Positions 33,961 to 41,799 of a DNA stretch of 64,000 nucleotides are shown here, piece after piece. The number at the start of each line of letters is the position of its first letter. Position 1 is the stretch's first letter. The stretch is from NCBI RefSeq assembly GCF_003860585.1, contig NZ_CP034159.1:496001-560000 (forward strand), in the 5' to 3' direction. This DNA comes from Kaistella carnis (GTDB lineage Bacteria; Bacteroidota; Bacteroidia; Flavobacteriales; Weeksellaceae). The notes beneath the pieces are model-generated. The model was not told where the DNA came from, did no database searches, and worked only from the letters and a program-made list of their open reading frames with translations. The translations under genes and the position numbers were made by a program.

Positions 33961-34476
33961 TTATTTTTCTTTATTCTTCTTCTTTTTTTTCTTAACTGTT
34001 ACTGCATGATCGAAATTGAGGCGATTTTTCTTCTTTTTCTTTTTCTTCGGTCCTGTGATGTCTTGTATAAACTGACTGATGTCAGATTCAGATTCCGCTT
34101 TTTTATCGTTTTGAATGATGGTTGATTTTGTTTCAAAGAAACCCTCTAGATCAGTAGCTTGCAAAAGTTTTTCGTCGCGCATCATCTGAATCATTTCGCG
34201 TGAAGAGTTATTGAAATATTGATCTAAAAAATTGGTCAACATGAATTTTTTATAATCGTGAAAAGGTACGGCAACGCTATATCTGAAGATTCGACCTTCT
34301 TTTTCGGTTGTTAGAAATTCCTTTTCTACCAGTATTTTTAAAAAAGTAGAAATGGTATTTGGGTGTGGCTTTGGTTCGGGATATTGCTCAATAATTTCTC
34401 GCATATAGGCAGAATCCAGATTCCAAAGGACTTTCATTAAGTGTTCTTCAGCAGTAGTTAAAAGACTAATTTTCAT
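33961..34476 (-). CDS. BlaI/MecI-family transcriptional regulator with a Lys-rich tail
   Basis: 171 residues from ATG 34476; longer upstream frames overlap the PAP2 gene and are rejected. The winged helix (about 1-75: LTTAEEHLMKVLWNL, NTISTFLKILVEKEFL) is that of BlaI/MecI/CopY repressors, followed by a dimerisation helix (FLDQYFNNSSREMIQMM). Unusual: after about residue 125 comes an acidic linker and two runs of six or seven Lys, so about half of the last 29 residues are Lys. No BlaR1-type protease partner is adjacent. Between PAP2 (2 bp) and DUF4153 (5 bp) genes. Confidence 0.85.
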   Translation of the reverse strand: MKISLLTTAEEHLMKVLWNLDSAYMREIIEQYPEPKPHPNTISTFLKILVEKEFLTTEKEGRIFRYSVAVPFHDYKKFMLTNFLDQYFNNSSREMIQMMRDEKLLQATDLEGFFETKSTIIQNDKKAESESDISQFIQDITGPKKKKKKKNRLNFDHAVTVKKKKKKNKEK

Positions 34477-34478
34477 CG

Positions 34479-35081
34479 TTAATTTGAAATTTGAATATGG
34501 GTATAAAGATAAATAAAAGAAATTACACCCGCGATCAGCGAGCCAGACAATACTTCTGCTAAAGTATGGCGTTTTAGAATAATTCTGCTGATTCCGACCA
34601 ATACTGAAATACCCAGCCAAATACCCCCAAATATTGGCTCAATTGCAAAAAGGAGCGCTGCTACAAAGATATTGAGGGCTGTATGCATGGAACTTTTAAT
34701 AAAATAGTTGCTGACCTGCATGGTAACTAGTAAAATAAAAAGAAAAAATAAAACCCAGTCAATTTCTTGATATCGCAGGTAGATGAAAGCAAGATAGACC
34801 AAAATACATCCTGCGATAAAAAAATAGAGACTCTTGCGCTGCTGTCTGTTCGAAACATCAAGGTCTGTATAGTCCTTTTTCTTAACTTTCCAGACTATAA
34901 ATCCTGAAATGGGAATAATGGTGAATGCCAAAATAGGGAGAAACTGGAGTGCAGATTCCCGTAAAGTGGAATTTTTAGCACTGTAAATAATGAAGTAAAT
35001 GATTAAGGAGTTGAGCGGATTGAAGAAATTGGAGATTAGTTTCGAGAACTTTATAAGGAGAGAAGAAGGCGATTTTGTCAT
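34479..35081 (-). CDS. PAP2-like membrane phosphatase
   Basis: 200 residues with about five or six hydrophobic segments. The C-terminal half keeps a reduced form of the PAP2 signature: KSSMHTA in place of PSGH, and SRIILKRHTLAEV for the SRxxxxxHxxxD/E motif with its catalytic Arg and His. The first motif (KxxxxxxRP) is not clearly seen. Expected to dephosphorylate a lipid phosphate at the inner membrane, but the altered motifs leave activity uncertain. First gene of the leftward set PAP2-blaI-DUF4153. Confidence 0.75.
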   Translation of the reverse strand: MTKSPSSLLIKFSKLISNFFNPLNSLIIYFIIYSAKNSTLRESALQFLPILAFTIIPISGFIVWKVKKKDYTDLDVSNRQQRKSLYFFIAGCILVYLAFIYLRYQEIDWVLFFLFILLVTMQVSNYFIKSSMHTALNIFVAALLFAIEPIFGGIWLGISVLVGISRIILKRHTLAEVLSGSLIAGVISFIYLYTHIQISN

Positions 35082-35173
35082 AAATAAATTTATAGTTTCA
35101 AAAGTAATATTTTTTTAGGAGTAAAAACTCACATTTAAAACACTATGCTACCAATAAAGACAAAGTTTTTTAT

Positions 35174-35181
35174 TATTTTTG
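35174..35181 (+). promoter_or_regulatory. -7 box TATTTTTG upstream of pdhA
   Basis: Fits TAnnTTTG, 68 bp before the pdhA ATG. No -33 TTG is evident. Confidence 0.4.
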
Positions 35182-35249
35182 CTGAATATTTCCAAACAAA
35201 CATAAAACCGCAAGGCGATATGTTTTTATAAAAAAGCAAAAGTTAGCAC

Positions 35250-36254
35250 ATGAAAGAATTTTCGCAAGAAGTTTACCTGAAGTGGTACGAAGAGATGACA
35301 ATGTGGAGAAGGTTTGAAGACAAATGCCGCTCTCTTTATCTCAAACAAAAGATTAGAGGATTTTTACATCTATATAATGGTCAGGAAGCAATCCCAGCTG
35401 GATTTGCACATGCAATGGATTTGTCGAAAGACAGCATGATCACCGCATATCGTTGTCACGTTCATCCAATGGCAATGGGCGTAGATCCGAAAAGAATTAT
35501 GGCAGAACTTTGCGGTAAAGCGACCGGAACTTCTGGTGGAATGGGAGGTTCTATGCACATTTTCAGCAAAGAGAAACGTTTCTACGGCGGTCACGGAATC
35601 GTAGGTGGTCAAATCCCATTAGGAGCAGGAATTGCTTTTGCTGATAAATATTTTGAAACCGGCGGCGTAAATATCTGTTTCTTTGGAGATGGTGCTGCAC
35701 GTCAGGGTTCACTCCACGAAACGTTCAATATGGCCATGAACTGGAAACTTCCGGTAGTTTTTGTGGTCGAAAATAATGGATATGCAATGGGAACTTCTGT
35801 AAAAAGAACAGCCAATCACGAAGATATTTATAAATTAGGATTAGGATATGAAATGCCTTGTCTGCCTGTAGATGCTATGGATCCTGAGAAAGTTGCTGAA
35901 GCAGCTTACGAAGCGATCGAAAGAGCAAGAAGAGGTGATGGACCAACATTTATTGAAGCGAGAACGTACCGTTACAGAGGTCACTCGATGTCTGATGCAG
36001 AACCATACAGAACTAAAGATGAAGTTGCAGAGCATAAAAAAGATGATCCTATCGAAATTGTAAAGCGAAGAATCTTGGAAAATAGCTGGGCGACAGAAGA
36101 TCAACTTGCTGAAATTGAAGAAAGATCCAGAACGTTCGTGGACGAATGTGTAGAATTTATGGAGCAGTCTCCATATCCGGATCCTTCAAAGGTTTACGAT
36201 TATGTGTATGCGCAGGAAGATTATCCTTTCATCGATAAACTGGAAAATAACTAA
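35250..36254 (+). CDS. pdhA: Pyruvate dehydrogenase E1 component, alpha subunit
   Basis: 334 residues. With E1 beta it decarboxylates pyruvate and transfers the acetyl group to lipoyl E2. The thiamine-diphosphate motif runs from GDGAARQGSLHE to VVENNGYAMGT. The phosphorylation-loop region of E1 alpha (RYRGHSMSDAEPYRTKDE) is present. GTSGGMGGSMH and the FYGGHGIVGGQIP segment point to pyruvate rather than branched-chain E1. The E2 gene follows after 85 bp; the E1 beta gene is not in between. Confidence 0.94.
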   Translation: MKEFSQEVYLKWYEEMTMWRRFEDKCRSLYLKQKIRGFLHLYNGQEAIPAGFAHAMDLSKDSMITAYRCHVHPMAMGVDPKRIMAELCGKATGTSGGMGGSMHIFSKEKRFYGGHGIVGGQIPLGAGIAFADKYFETGGVNICFFGDGAARQGSLHETFNMAMNWKLPVVFVVENNGYAMGTSVKRTANHEDIYKLGLGYEMPCLPVDAMDPEKVAEAAYEAIERARRGDGPTFIEARTYRYRGHSMSDAEPYRTKDEVAEHKKDDPIEIVKRRILENSWATEDQLAEIEERSRTFVDECVEFMEQSPYPDPSKVYDYVYAQEDYPFIDKLENN

Positions 36255-36339
36255 AACAATTTGAAGACGCGTACATTCGTTTAAATATTTTTAGCAGTTG
36301 TAAGCATCATCATATTAACAATATTAATAAAGAAAAATT

Positions 36340-37986
36340 ATGGCAGAAGTAATTACAATGCCCCGACTTTCGGATACGATGACTGACGGTAAAGTGGCAA
36401 AATGGCATTTTAAAGTCGGTGATACCGTAAAAGAAGGCGATATTTTAGCAGAAATCGAAACCGATAAAGCCGTTCAAGACTTTGAATCAGAGGTTAATGG
36501 TACTTTGTTATATATCGGAACAGAAGAAGGTGATTCTTCTCCCGTAGATTCTGTATTGGCCATTATCGGTGAAAAAGGAGAAGATATCTCTACACTGAAA
36601 GGTGGAAAAGCTGCAGAAGTCGTTTCCGAGAAAAAAGAAGAAGAAAAAACCGACGAAGAACATAAAACGGAAGACAAAGCAACCAGTATTGAAAAAACAA
36701 CTGCTGAAATTCCGGCAGGAGTAGAAGTCATTTCAATGCCAAGACTTTCTGATACCATGACCGAGGGTAAAGTGGCGAAATGGCACTTTAAAGTAGGTGA
36801 TAAAGTGAAAGAAGGCGATATTCTTGCAGAAATCGAAACTGATAAAGCCATTCAGGATTTTGAATCTGAATTCAATGGCACTTTGCTTTTTACCAGCGTT
36901 GGTGAAGGTGAAGCAAGTCCGGTTGATACAATTTTAGCCATCATTGGTCCGGAAGGAACAGATGTTTCCGGAATAACTTCAGGAGGTGCCCCCAAAGAAG
37001 CCTCAAAACCTGCAGCTGAACAAGAAAAATCTGAGAAGGCTCCAAAAGAATCAACATCTGAAAAAACAGAAACTCCATCTGCCGACAACGCTTCTACGGA
37101 AAGATTGGCAATTTCTCCTTTGGCTAAAAAAATGGCCGAAGATAAAGGAATTGACCTTAAGACTTTAAAAGGAAGTGGCGAGAACGGAAGAATCGTTAAA
37201 AAAGATATCGAAAATTACGAACCAAAAGCCGCAAGTACTTCTGCAGATAAAAAAGAATCTGTTGCCACTGCATCGACTTCTCCAGCTCCAATGAATTTTG
37301 TTCAGGGTGAAGATTCTGAAACGCCCAATTCACAGGTTCGAAACATTATAGCAAAACGACTTTCTGAAAGTAAATTTACCGCTCCACATTATTATCTGAT
37401 TGTCGAAATCAACATGGATAAAGCGATTGAAGCGAGAAAAGAAATCAATTCTTTACCGGATACCAAGATTTCATTTAATGATATGATTATTAAAGCAACT
37501 GCGATGGCTTTAAGAAAACATCCACAAGTGAATTCTACCTGGAAAGAAGATAAAATCATTCACCATGGAAATATCAACGTCGGTGTTGCCGTCGCAATTC
37601 CTGATGGATTAGTGGTTCCTGTGTTGAAAAATGCAGATCAAATGAACTACAATCAAATTTCTGCCGCCGTTAAAGATATGGCCGGAAGAGCTAAATCCAA
37701 AGGTTTAAAAGCCAACGAAATGGAAGGTTCTACATTCTCAGTTTCTAACTTAGGAATGTTTGGGATTGAAACCTTTACCTCAATTATCAACCAGCCGAAC
37801 TCTGCGATTCTTTCTGTCGGAGCGATTGTGGAAAAACCAATTGTAAAAGACGGACAAATCGTTGTTGGGAACACCATGAAACTTTCTTTGGCATGTGACC
37901 ACAGAGTAGTTGACGGAGCGACTGGCGCGCAATTCTTACAAACGCTAAGAACCTATTTAGAACAGCCTTTGACACTGTTACTCTAA
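36340..37986 (+). CDS. pdhC: Dihydrolipoamide acetyltransferase, pyruvate dehydrogenase E2
   Basis: 548 residues. Core of the pyruvate dehydrogenase complex, passing acetyl from lipoyl to CoA. Two lipoyl domains (about 1-78 and 128-205) with lipoylated Lys43 and Lys169 in EIETDKA; Ala/Pro/Lys/Glu-rich linkers; peripheral-subunit-binding domain (about 258-292, SPLAKKMAEDKGIDL); catalytic domain (about 325-548) ending with CDHRVVDGATGAQF that carries the active His and Asp. Same strand as pdhA, with a terminator after it. Confidence 0.95.
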   Translation: MAEVITMPRLSDTMTDGKVAKWHFKVGDTVKEGDILAEIETDKAVQDFESEVNGTLLYIGTEEGDSSPVDSVLAIIGEKGEDISTLKGGKAAEVVSEKKEEEKTDEEHKTEDKATSIEKTTAEIPAGVEVISMPRLSDTMTEGKVAKWHFKVGDKVKEGDILAEIETDKAIQDFESEFNGTLLFTSVGEGEASPVDTILAIIGPEGTDVSGITSGGAPKEASKPAAEQEKSEKAPKESTSEKTETPSADNASTERLAISPLAKKMAEDKGIDLKTLKGSGENGRIVKKDIENYEPKAASTSADKKESVATASTSPAPMNFVQGEDSETPNSQVRNIIAKRLSESKFTAPHYYLIVEINMDKAIEARKEINSLPDTKISFNDMIIKATAMALRKHPQVNSTWKEDKIIHHGNINVGVAVAIPDGLVVPVLKNADQMNYNQISAAVKDMAGRAKSKGLKANEMEGSTFSVSNLGMFGIETFTSIINQPNSAILSVGAIVEKPIVKDGQIVVGNTMKLSLACDHRVVDGATGAQFLQTLRTYLEQPLTLLL

Positions 37987-38008
37987 GTAATCAACTTTAA
38001 ATATTTTG

Positions 38009-38038
38009 ATCCTTCCGATTCATTTTGGAGGGATTTTT
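38009..38038 (+). terminator. Intrinsic terminator of pdhC
   Basis: ATCCTTCC pairs with GGAGGGAT (one wobble) and is followed by TTTTAT. Confidence 0.75.
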
Positions 38039-38040
38039 AT

Positions 38041-38146
38041 TTGGGCGCAACCCTCGCCCAAGCTAATCCAGCATCTCGGGTCGGTCTGCGTGCAGTCGTT
38101 CTTTTTATTTTTCTGCGAAAAACAAAAAGGAACTCCAACAATGCAC
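38041..38146. repeat. REP-like palindromic intergenic element
   Basis: Two nested hairpins in a GC-richer block: TTGGGCG (38041) pairing with CGCCCAA (38055), and GTGCA (38090) pairing with TGCAC (38142) that encloses a long arm GTTCTTTTTATTTTTC against GAAAAACAAAAAGGAAC. It codes for nothing evident. The composition and paired-hairpin form resemble mobile intergenic palindromes of flavobacteria. The related motif AAAAAG(G)A-TTCCA near 29960 may be from the same family. Confidence 0.5.
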
Positions 38147-38179
38147 TTCGCCCTTGCGCAAAAACTCGCAAAAATTCCC

Positions 38180-38187
38180 TATTTTTG
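38180..38187 (+). promoter_or_regulatory. -7 box TATTTTTG, 5 nt before the ABC ATPase start codon
   Basis: TATTTTTG-AAACC-ATG; predicts a leaderless or nearly leaderless mRNA. Confidence 0.55.
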
Positions 38188-38192
38188 AAACC

Positions 38193-38867
38193 ATGATTAA
38201 AGCGACTAATATTCATAAATCCTACGGCGATTTAGAAGTGTTGAAAGGAGTAGACATCCACATCAAAGAAGGCGAGGTGATCTCTATCGTTGGTGAGTCG
38301 GGCGCAGGTAAATCAACTTTACTGCAGATTTTGGGAACCCTTGATAAACCCAGTAATCCGAAGAAATTTAATACCGCACTCGAATTGGCGGGCCAGTCTT
38401 TTGTTAATATGAGCGACCGTCAGTTGTCACGCTTCCGAAATGAAAATATCGGATTTGTATTTCAGTTTCACCAACTTTTACCCGAATTTTCTGCACTGGA
38501 AAATGTTTTGCTTCCCACAAAAATTGCCGGTAAAAACGAAAAAGAATCCATTGACAAAGCTTATTCATTATTCGAAGATTTAAACATTGCCCACAGAATT
38601 CACCACAAACCCAACGAAATGTCGGGTGGTGAAGCACAACGAACCGCGGTGGCGAGAGCTTTGATCAATTCCCCGAAGATCATCTTCGCCGATGAACCCA
38701 CCGGAAATTTAGATTCGAAAAATGCTGATGATCTGCATCAACTCTTTTTTGATTTAAGAGATAAATACCATCAGACTTTTGTTATTGTGACGCATAATAC
38801 ACATTTGGCCGATACCACCGACCGTAAATTGGTGATGAAAGATGGTTTGATTATTCATGGTCTTTAA
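38193..38867 (+). CDS. ABC transporter ATP-binding protein, LolD/MacB-type
   Basis: 224 residues from ATG 38193; upstream in-frame starts lie in the promoter and repeat. Walker A GESGAGKST (near residue 37), signature MSGGEAQRTAVARAL, Walker B IIFADEPTGNLDS, and the H-loop IVTHNTHLA. The family is the LolD/MacB/FtsE group, which powers extraction of lipoproteins or export with separate permeases. No permease gene is adjacent, and in flavobacteria LolCDE genes are often dispersed, so LolD is the best but unproven call. Confidence 0.85.
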   Translation: MIKATNIHKSYGDLEVLKGVDIHIKEGEVISIVGESGAGKSTLLQILGTLDKPSNPKKFNTALELAGQSFVNMSDRQLSRFRNENIGFVFQFHQLLPEFSALENVLLPTKIAGKNEKESIDKAYSLFEDLNIAHRIHHKPNEMSGGEAQRTAVARALINSPKIIFADEPTGNLDSKNADDLHQLFFDLRDKYHQTFVIVTHNTHLADTTDRKLVMKDGLIIHGL

Positions 38868-38926
38868 TTTCAGAGTATTCAGATATTTTAATTAAATTTA
38901 TAAGTTAATTCTTCAATCACTTTGAA

Positions 38927-39604
38927 ATGTCTATTAAATTCCTGGCTGAAGACGACCGACCGAGAGAAAAATTTTTACTGAAAGGTAAAAATTCACTTTC
39001 AGATGCAGAGTTGCTGGCAATTATTATGGGAAGCGGCAACCGCGAAGAATCAGCCGTTGAATTAGGACGTAAGATCTTAAATTCGATCGGAAATAACTGG
39101 CATAATTTATCACTTTTAACCATTCCAGATTTGATGAAGTTTAAAGGAGTTGGAGAGGCAAAAGCCATATTGATTGCCACTTCACTTGAAATTGGCAGAA
39201 GAAGAGCAGCCCAGGAAGTTCCGGAAAAAATTCAAATCACGAACAGCCACGAAACTTATAAAGTGTTACTTCCTTATTTATCAGATTTGCAGACCGAAGA
39301 ATTTTGGGCCATTTATCTGAATCAAAACAACCGTATTTTGGGTAAAGGAAAACTGTCTTCTGGCGGAATTAATCAATCGGTTGTAGATGTTCGTATACTT
39401 TTCAAAACTGCTTTGGAGCAATTTGCAACCGGGATTATTATCGCTCATAATCATCCGTCCGGGAATTTGAAACCCAGTTCTGAAGATCTCAAAATAACAA
39501 AACAAATTGCCGAGGCAGGTAAAATTTTGAATATTCAATTGCTTGATCACTTGATCATTGCGCAAAATTCTTATTTAAGTTTTGCAGATGAAAATTTATT
39601 ATGA
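38927..39604 (+). CDS. radC: RadC-family JAB-domain protein
   Basis: 225 residues. N-terminal helix-hairpin-helix part (about 10-100: LKGKNSLSDAELLAIIMGSG, MKFKGVGEAKAILI) and a JAB/MPN domain (about 105-225) with the metal motif AHNHPSGNLKPSSED. Historically linked to DNA repair, but the molecular role is unsettled. The frame overlaps the next gene by four bases (ATGA), indicating translational coupling. Confidence 0.93.
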   Translation: MSIKFLAEDDRPREKFLLKGKNSLSDAELLAIIMGSGNREESAVELGRKILNSIGNNWHNLSLLTIPDLMKFKGVGEAKAILIATSLEIGRRRAAQEVPEKIQITNSHETYKVLLPYLSDLQTEEFWAIYLNQNNRILGKGKLSSGGINQSVVDVRILFKTALEQFATGIIIAHNHPSGNLKPSSEDLKITKQIAEAGKILNIQLLDHLIIAQNSYLSFADENLL

Positions 39605-40479
39605 TTAGAAAACTGAAATATGCCGATATCGATTTTCAGAAATATAAAAGCGCGATTGAGAATTCGGTTCAAAATAACTTTTATGCAAGCAAACTCATAT
39701 TAGATCACCTTTGTGAAAGCTGGGAAATACTTATTTCCGGAGATTACAAATTTGTAATGCCAATTCCTTTAAAGAAGAAATTTGGAGTTCAGTTTGCCCT
39801 AATGCCTTTATTCTGCCAGCAATTGGGGATTTTCGGTAAAGAAAGAAATCCAATTATAGAACAGGAATTTTTTAAATATTTTATTCAAAATTACAAGGTC
39901 TACTATTATGCTTTCAATTATCAGAATACTTTTGAAGAGAATTTAAAATTTAAGAAAAATTACTTTATTCAAAACATTGAATATTTAGACTTAAAGAAAA
40001 ACTATTTTAAAGGTAGAAAATCGGCAGTAAAATCTTCACAACATCTTACTTTTAAAGAACTCGCCCTGTCGGAAAGTCTCGTTTTTATTCAAACCCATTT
40101 TAAAGGCTTGGATAAAAAGAAAGATATGGATAAATTTTTTACGTATTTAAACTTTCTTCAGGCTAAAAATCTTTTGAAAATTTACGGAGCATTTAAAGAA
40201 GAACATTTAATCTGTTTGGCCACAGTGATCAAAAGTGGGAAAAAGATTTCATTATTAGGGTTAATTAATGATGATATGTACAGAAAAGATAACGGTGCAT
40301 CGTTTATAATTGACCGTATTTTAACGGATCACATTTCCGTATATTCGTTTGATTATATGGGCAGTACCATCCGCGGAATTGAGGTTTTCTTTAAAAGTTT
40401 CGGTTCAGAATTGCAGGAATATGCGGTGATAGAAAATTCCAGGAAAGATTTACTGAAAAGCCTACTCAGAAAGGGCTAA
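39601..40479 (+). CDS. Unknown protein, possibly GNAT/FemAB-like
   Basis: 292 residues overlapping radC by four bases. Features: FYASKLILDHLCESWEILI, a MPIPLKKKFGVQFALMPLF segment near residue 55 reminiscent of FemAB-type acyltransferases, and a C-terminal part with LLGLINDDMYRKDNGASFIIDRIL and YSFDYMGSTIRGIEVFFKSFG, which resembles a GNAT acetyl-CoA fold. Rich in Phe, Tyr and Lys; no signal or membrane segment. The substrate is unknown and the family call is tentative. Confidence 0.6.
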   Translation: MIRKLKYADIDFQKYKSAIENSVQNNFYASKLILDHLCESWEILISGDYKFVMPIPLKKKFGVQFALMPLFCQQLGIFGKERNPIIEQEFFKYFIQNYKVYYYAFNYQNTFEENLKFKKNYFIQNIEYLDLKKNYFKGRKSAVKSSQHLTFKELALSESLVFIQTHFKGLDKKKDMDKFFTYLNFLQAKNLLKIYGAFKEEHLICLATVIKSGKKISLLGLINDDMYRKDNGASFIIDRILTDHISVYSFDYMGSTIRGIEVFFKSFGSELQEYAVIENSRKDLLKSLLRKG

Positions 40480-40509
40480 AATTCGTAATTTTGTGCATTC
40501 TTAAAAAAC

Positions 40510-41019
40510 ATGATAGAATCGCCTTTATTTCCATATGCTTTTGCGCTGCTAATCGCAGCACCTTTCCTGATTTACACCAGGCAGTTTGTATACACGTACA
40601 TCAAACTGAAAAAGCAACAGATCAATTTATTGACGGTAAAAGGACAATCGGAACAGCGTATTCACGCGTATGAAAGAATCACCCTTTTTTTAGAACGATT
40701 GAAACCCGCGAATTTAGTGACGAAATTTGACAGCAGTCTCGCGGCGCACGAATATCTTTTTTTAGTAGAAAAAACCATTAATGAAGAGTTCGATTATAAT
40801 GCCTCCCAGCAATTATATCTGACCAAAAATTCCTGGAGCAAAGTCGTAAACTGTAAGAACAGTGTTTTGCATTTACTTCATAAAACCTATGAAAATCTTA
40901 GCAATGAAAGCACGCTGCAGGATTTTAAAACTGTTTTTTTGATGAATTATATGAATGAAGACGATTATATTTCATCTTGTATTGAAGACCTTAGAAAAGA
41001 AAACTTAATTATAAATTAA
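40510..41019 (+). CDS. Single-pass membrane protein, flavobacterial conserved unknown
   Basis: 169 residues. An N-terminal membrane segment (about 5-25: FPYAFALLIAAPFLIYTRQFV) is followed by a cytosolic helical part (YERITLFLERLKPANLV, HEYLFLVEKTINEEFDYNASQQLYL). I recognise this arrangement from conserved hypothetical genes of flavobacteria, often beside soluble pyrophosphatase, but know no function. The pyrophosphatase gene starts 9 bp after its stop, so they are probably co-transcribed. Confidence 0.7.
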   Translation: MIESPLFPYAFALLIAAPFLIYTRQFVYTYIKLKKQQINLLTVKGQSEQRIHAYERITLFLERLKPANLVTKFDSSLAAHEYLFLVEKTINEEFDYNASQQLYLTKNSWSKVVNCKNSVLHLLHKTYENLSNESTLQDFKTVFLMNYMNEDDYISSCIEDLRKENLIIN

Positions 41020-41028
41020 AATAGATAA

Positions 41029-41640
41029 ATGATACCGAATTTTAAAGCACATCCGTGGCACGGGATTTCTGCCGGCGATGAAGCACCAAACGTTGTTAAT
41101 GTATTTGTAGAAATTGTCCCTAGCGACACCATAAAATATGAGATCGATAAGCAGAGTGGCTATTTAAAAGTAGACCGTCCACAGCAATTTTCTAATATTA
41201 TCCCGGCTTTGTACGGTTTTATTCCAAGAACATACTGTCACGATGAAGTATTGAAACTGGCGATTGAAAGCGGCGCTCAGGATGTGTCGATGGGAGATTT
41301 AGATCCTTTGGATATCTGCGTTTTAAGCTCTCATAATATCCATGCTGGTGGTATGTTGATGGAAGCTATTCCAATTGGCGGTTTTAAAATGATCGACAAA
41401 GGTGAAGCGGATGATAAGATAGTTGCAGTCATGAAAGGGGACCACGCTTTTGGTCATTTCCGCGATATCGAAGAATTGCCTCAAGCGGAAGTGAAAAGAT
41501 TGATGCACTATTTCTTAACCTATAAAAATTTACCGGATGAACCTGCAAAATGCAGAATCGAAGAAGTATACGGTGCAGAACATGCAAAGAAAGTTATTTT
41601 AGCCTCACAAAAAGATTACGCGAATAAATTTGGCGGCTAA
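41029..41640 (+). CDS. ppa: Soluble inorganic pyrophosphatase, family I
   Basis: 203 residues. Hydrolyses pyrophosphate to phosphate, driving biosynthetic reactions; cytosolic. Catalytic motif region MGDLDPLDICVLS corresponds to the DxDPxD signature, with upstream Glu and Lys (VEIVPSDTIKYEIDKQSGYLKVDR) and FIPRTYC. Length is slightly above the 175 of E. coli and includes a C-terminal helical extension. Followed by a strong terminator and then by a membrane pyrophosphatase gene, so two different enzymes compete for PPi. Confidence 0.95.
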   Translation: MIPNFKAHPWHGISAGDEAPNVVNVFVEIVPSDTIKYEIDKQSGYLKVDRPQQFSNIIPALYGFIPRTYCHDEVLKLAIESGAQDVSMGDLDPLDICVLSSHNIHAGGMLMEAIPIGGFKMIDKGEADDKIVAVMKGDHAFGHFRDIEELPQAEVKRLMHYFLTYKNLPDEPAKCRIEEVYGAEHAKKVILASQKDYANKFGG

Positions 41641-41665
41641 TCTGTAATTTAATTACAATTTATAA

Positions 41666-41700
41666 TAGACAAATGTTTTTCATTTGTCTATTTTTATTTT
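41666..41700 (+). terminator. Intrinsic terminator of ppa
   Basis: TAGACAAATG pairs perfectly with CATTTGTCTA around TTTTT and is followed by TTTTTATTTT. Confidence 0.88.
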
Positions 41701-41799
41701 AAGGATAAAAGAGTATTAATTAAAAAAAAAACGTATTTTCGAATTTCGTTTTTATTAACAATATTTAACATTAATTAAATTAACCTTAAAAATTAGTCT

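Noticed and set aside
34479..34620. Longer start for the BlaI-like regulator
   Set aside because: The extra 48 residues would overlap the PAP2 gene in another frame and do not resemble the family; ATG 34476 begins the conserved winged helix.
36474..37088. Antisense ORFs opposite pdhC lipoyl domains
   Set aside because: Mirror frames of the repeated lipoyl and linker sequence; Ser-rich shadow composition.
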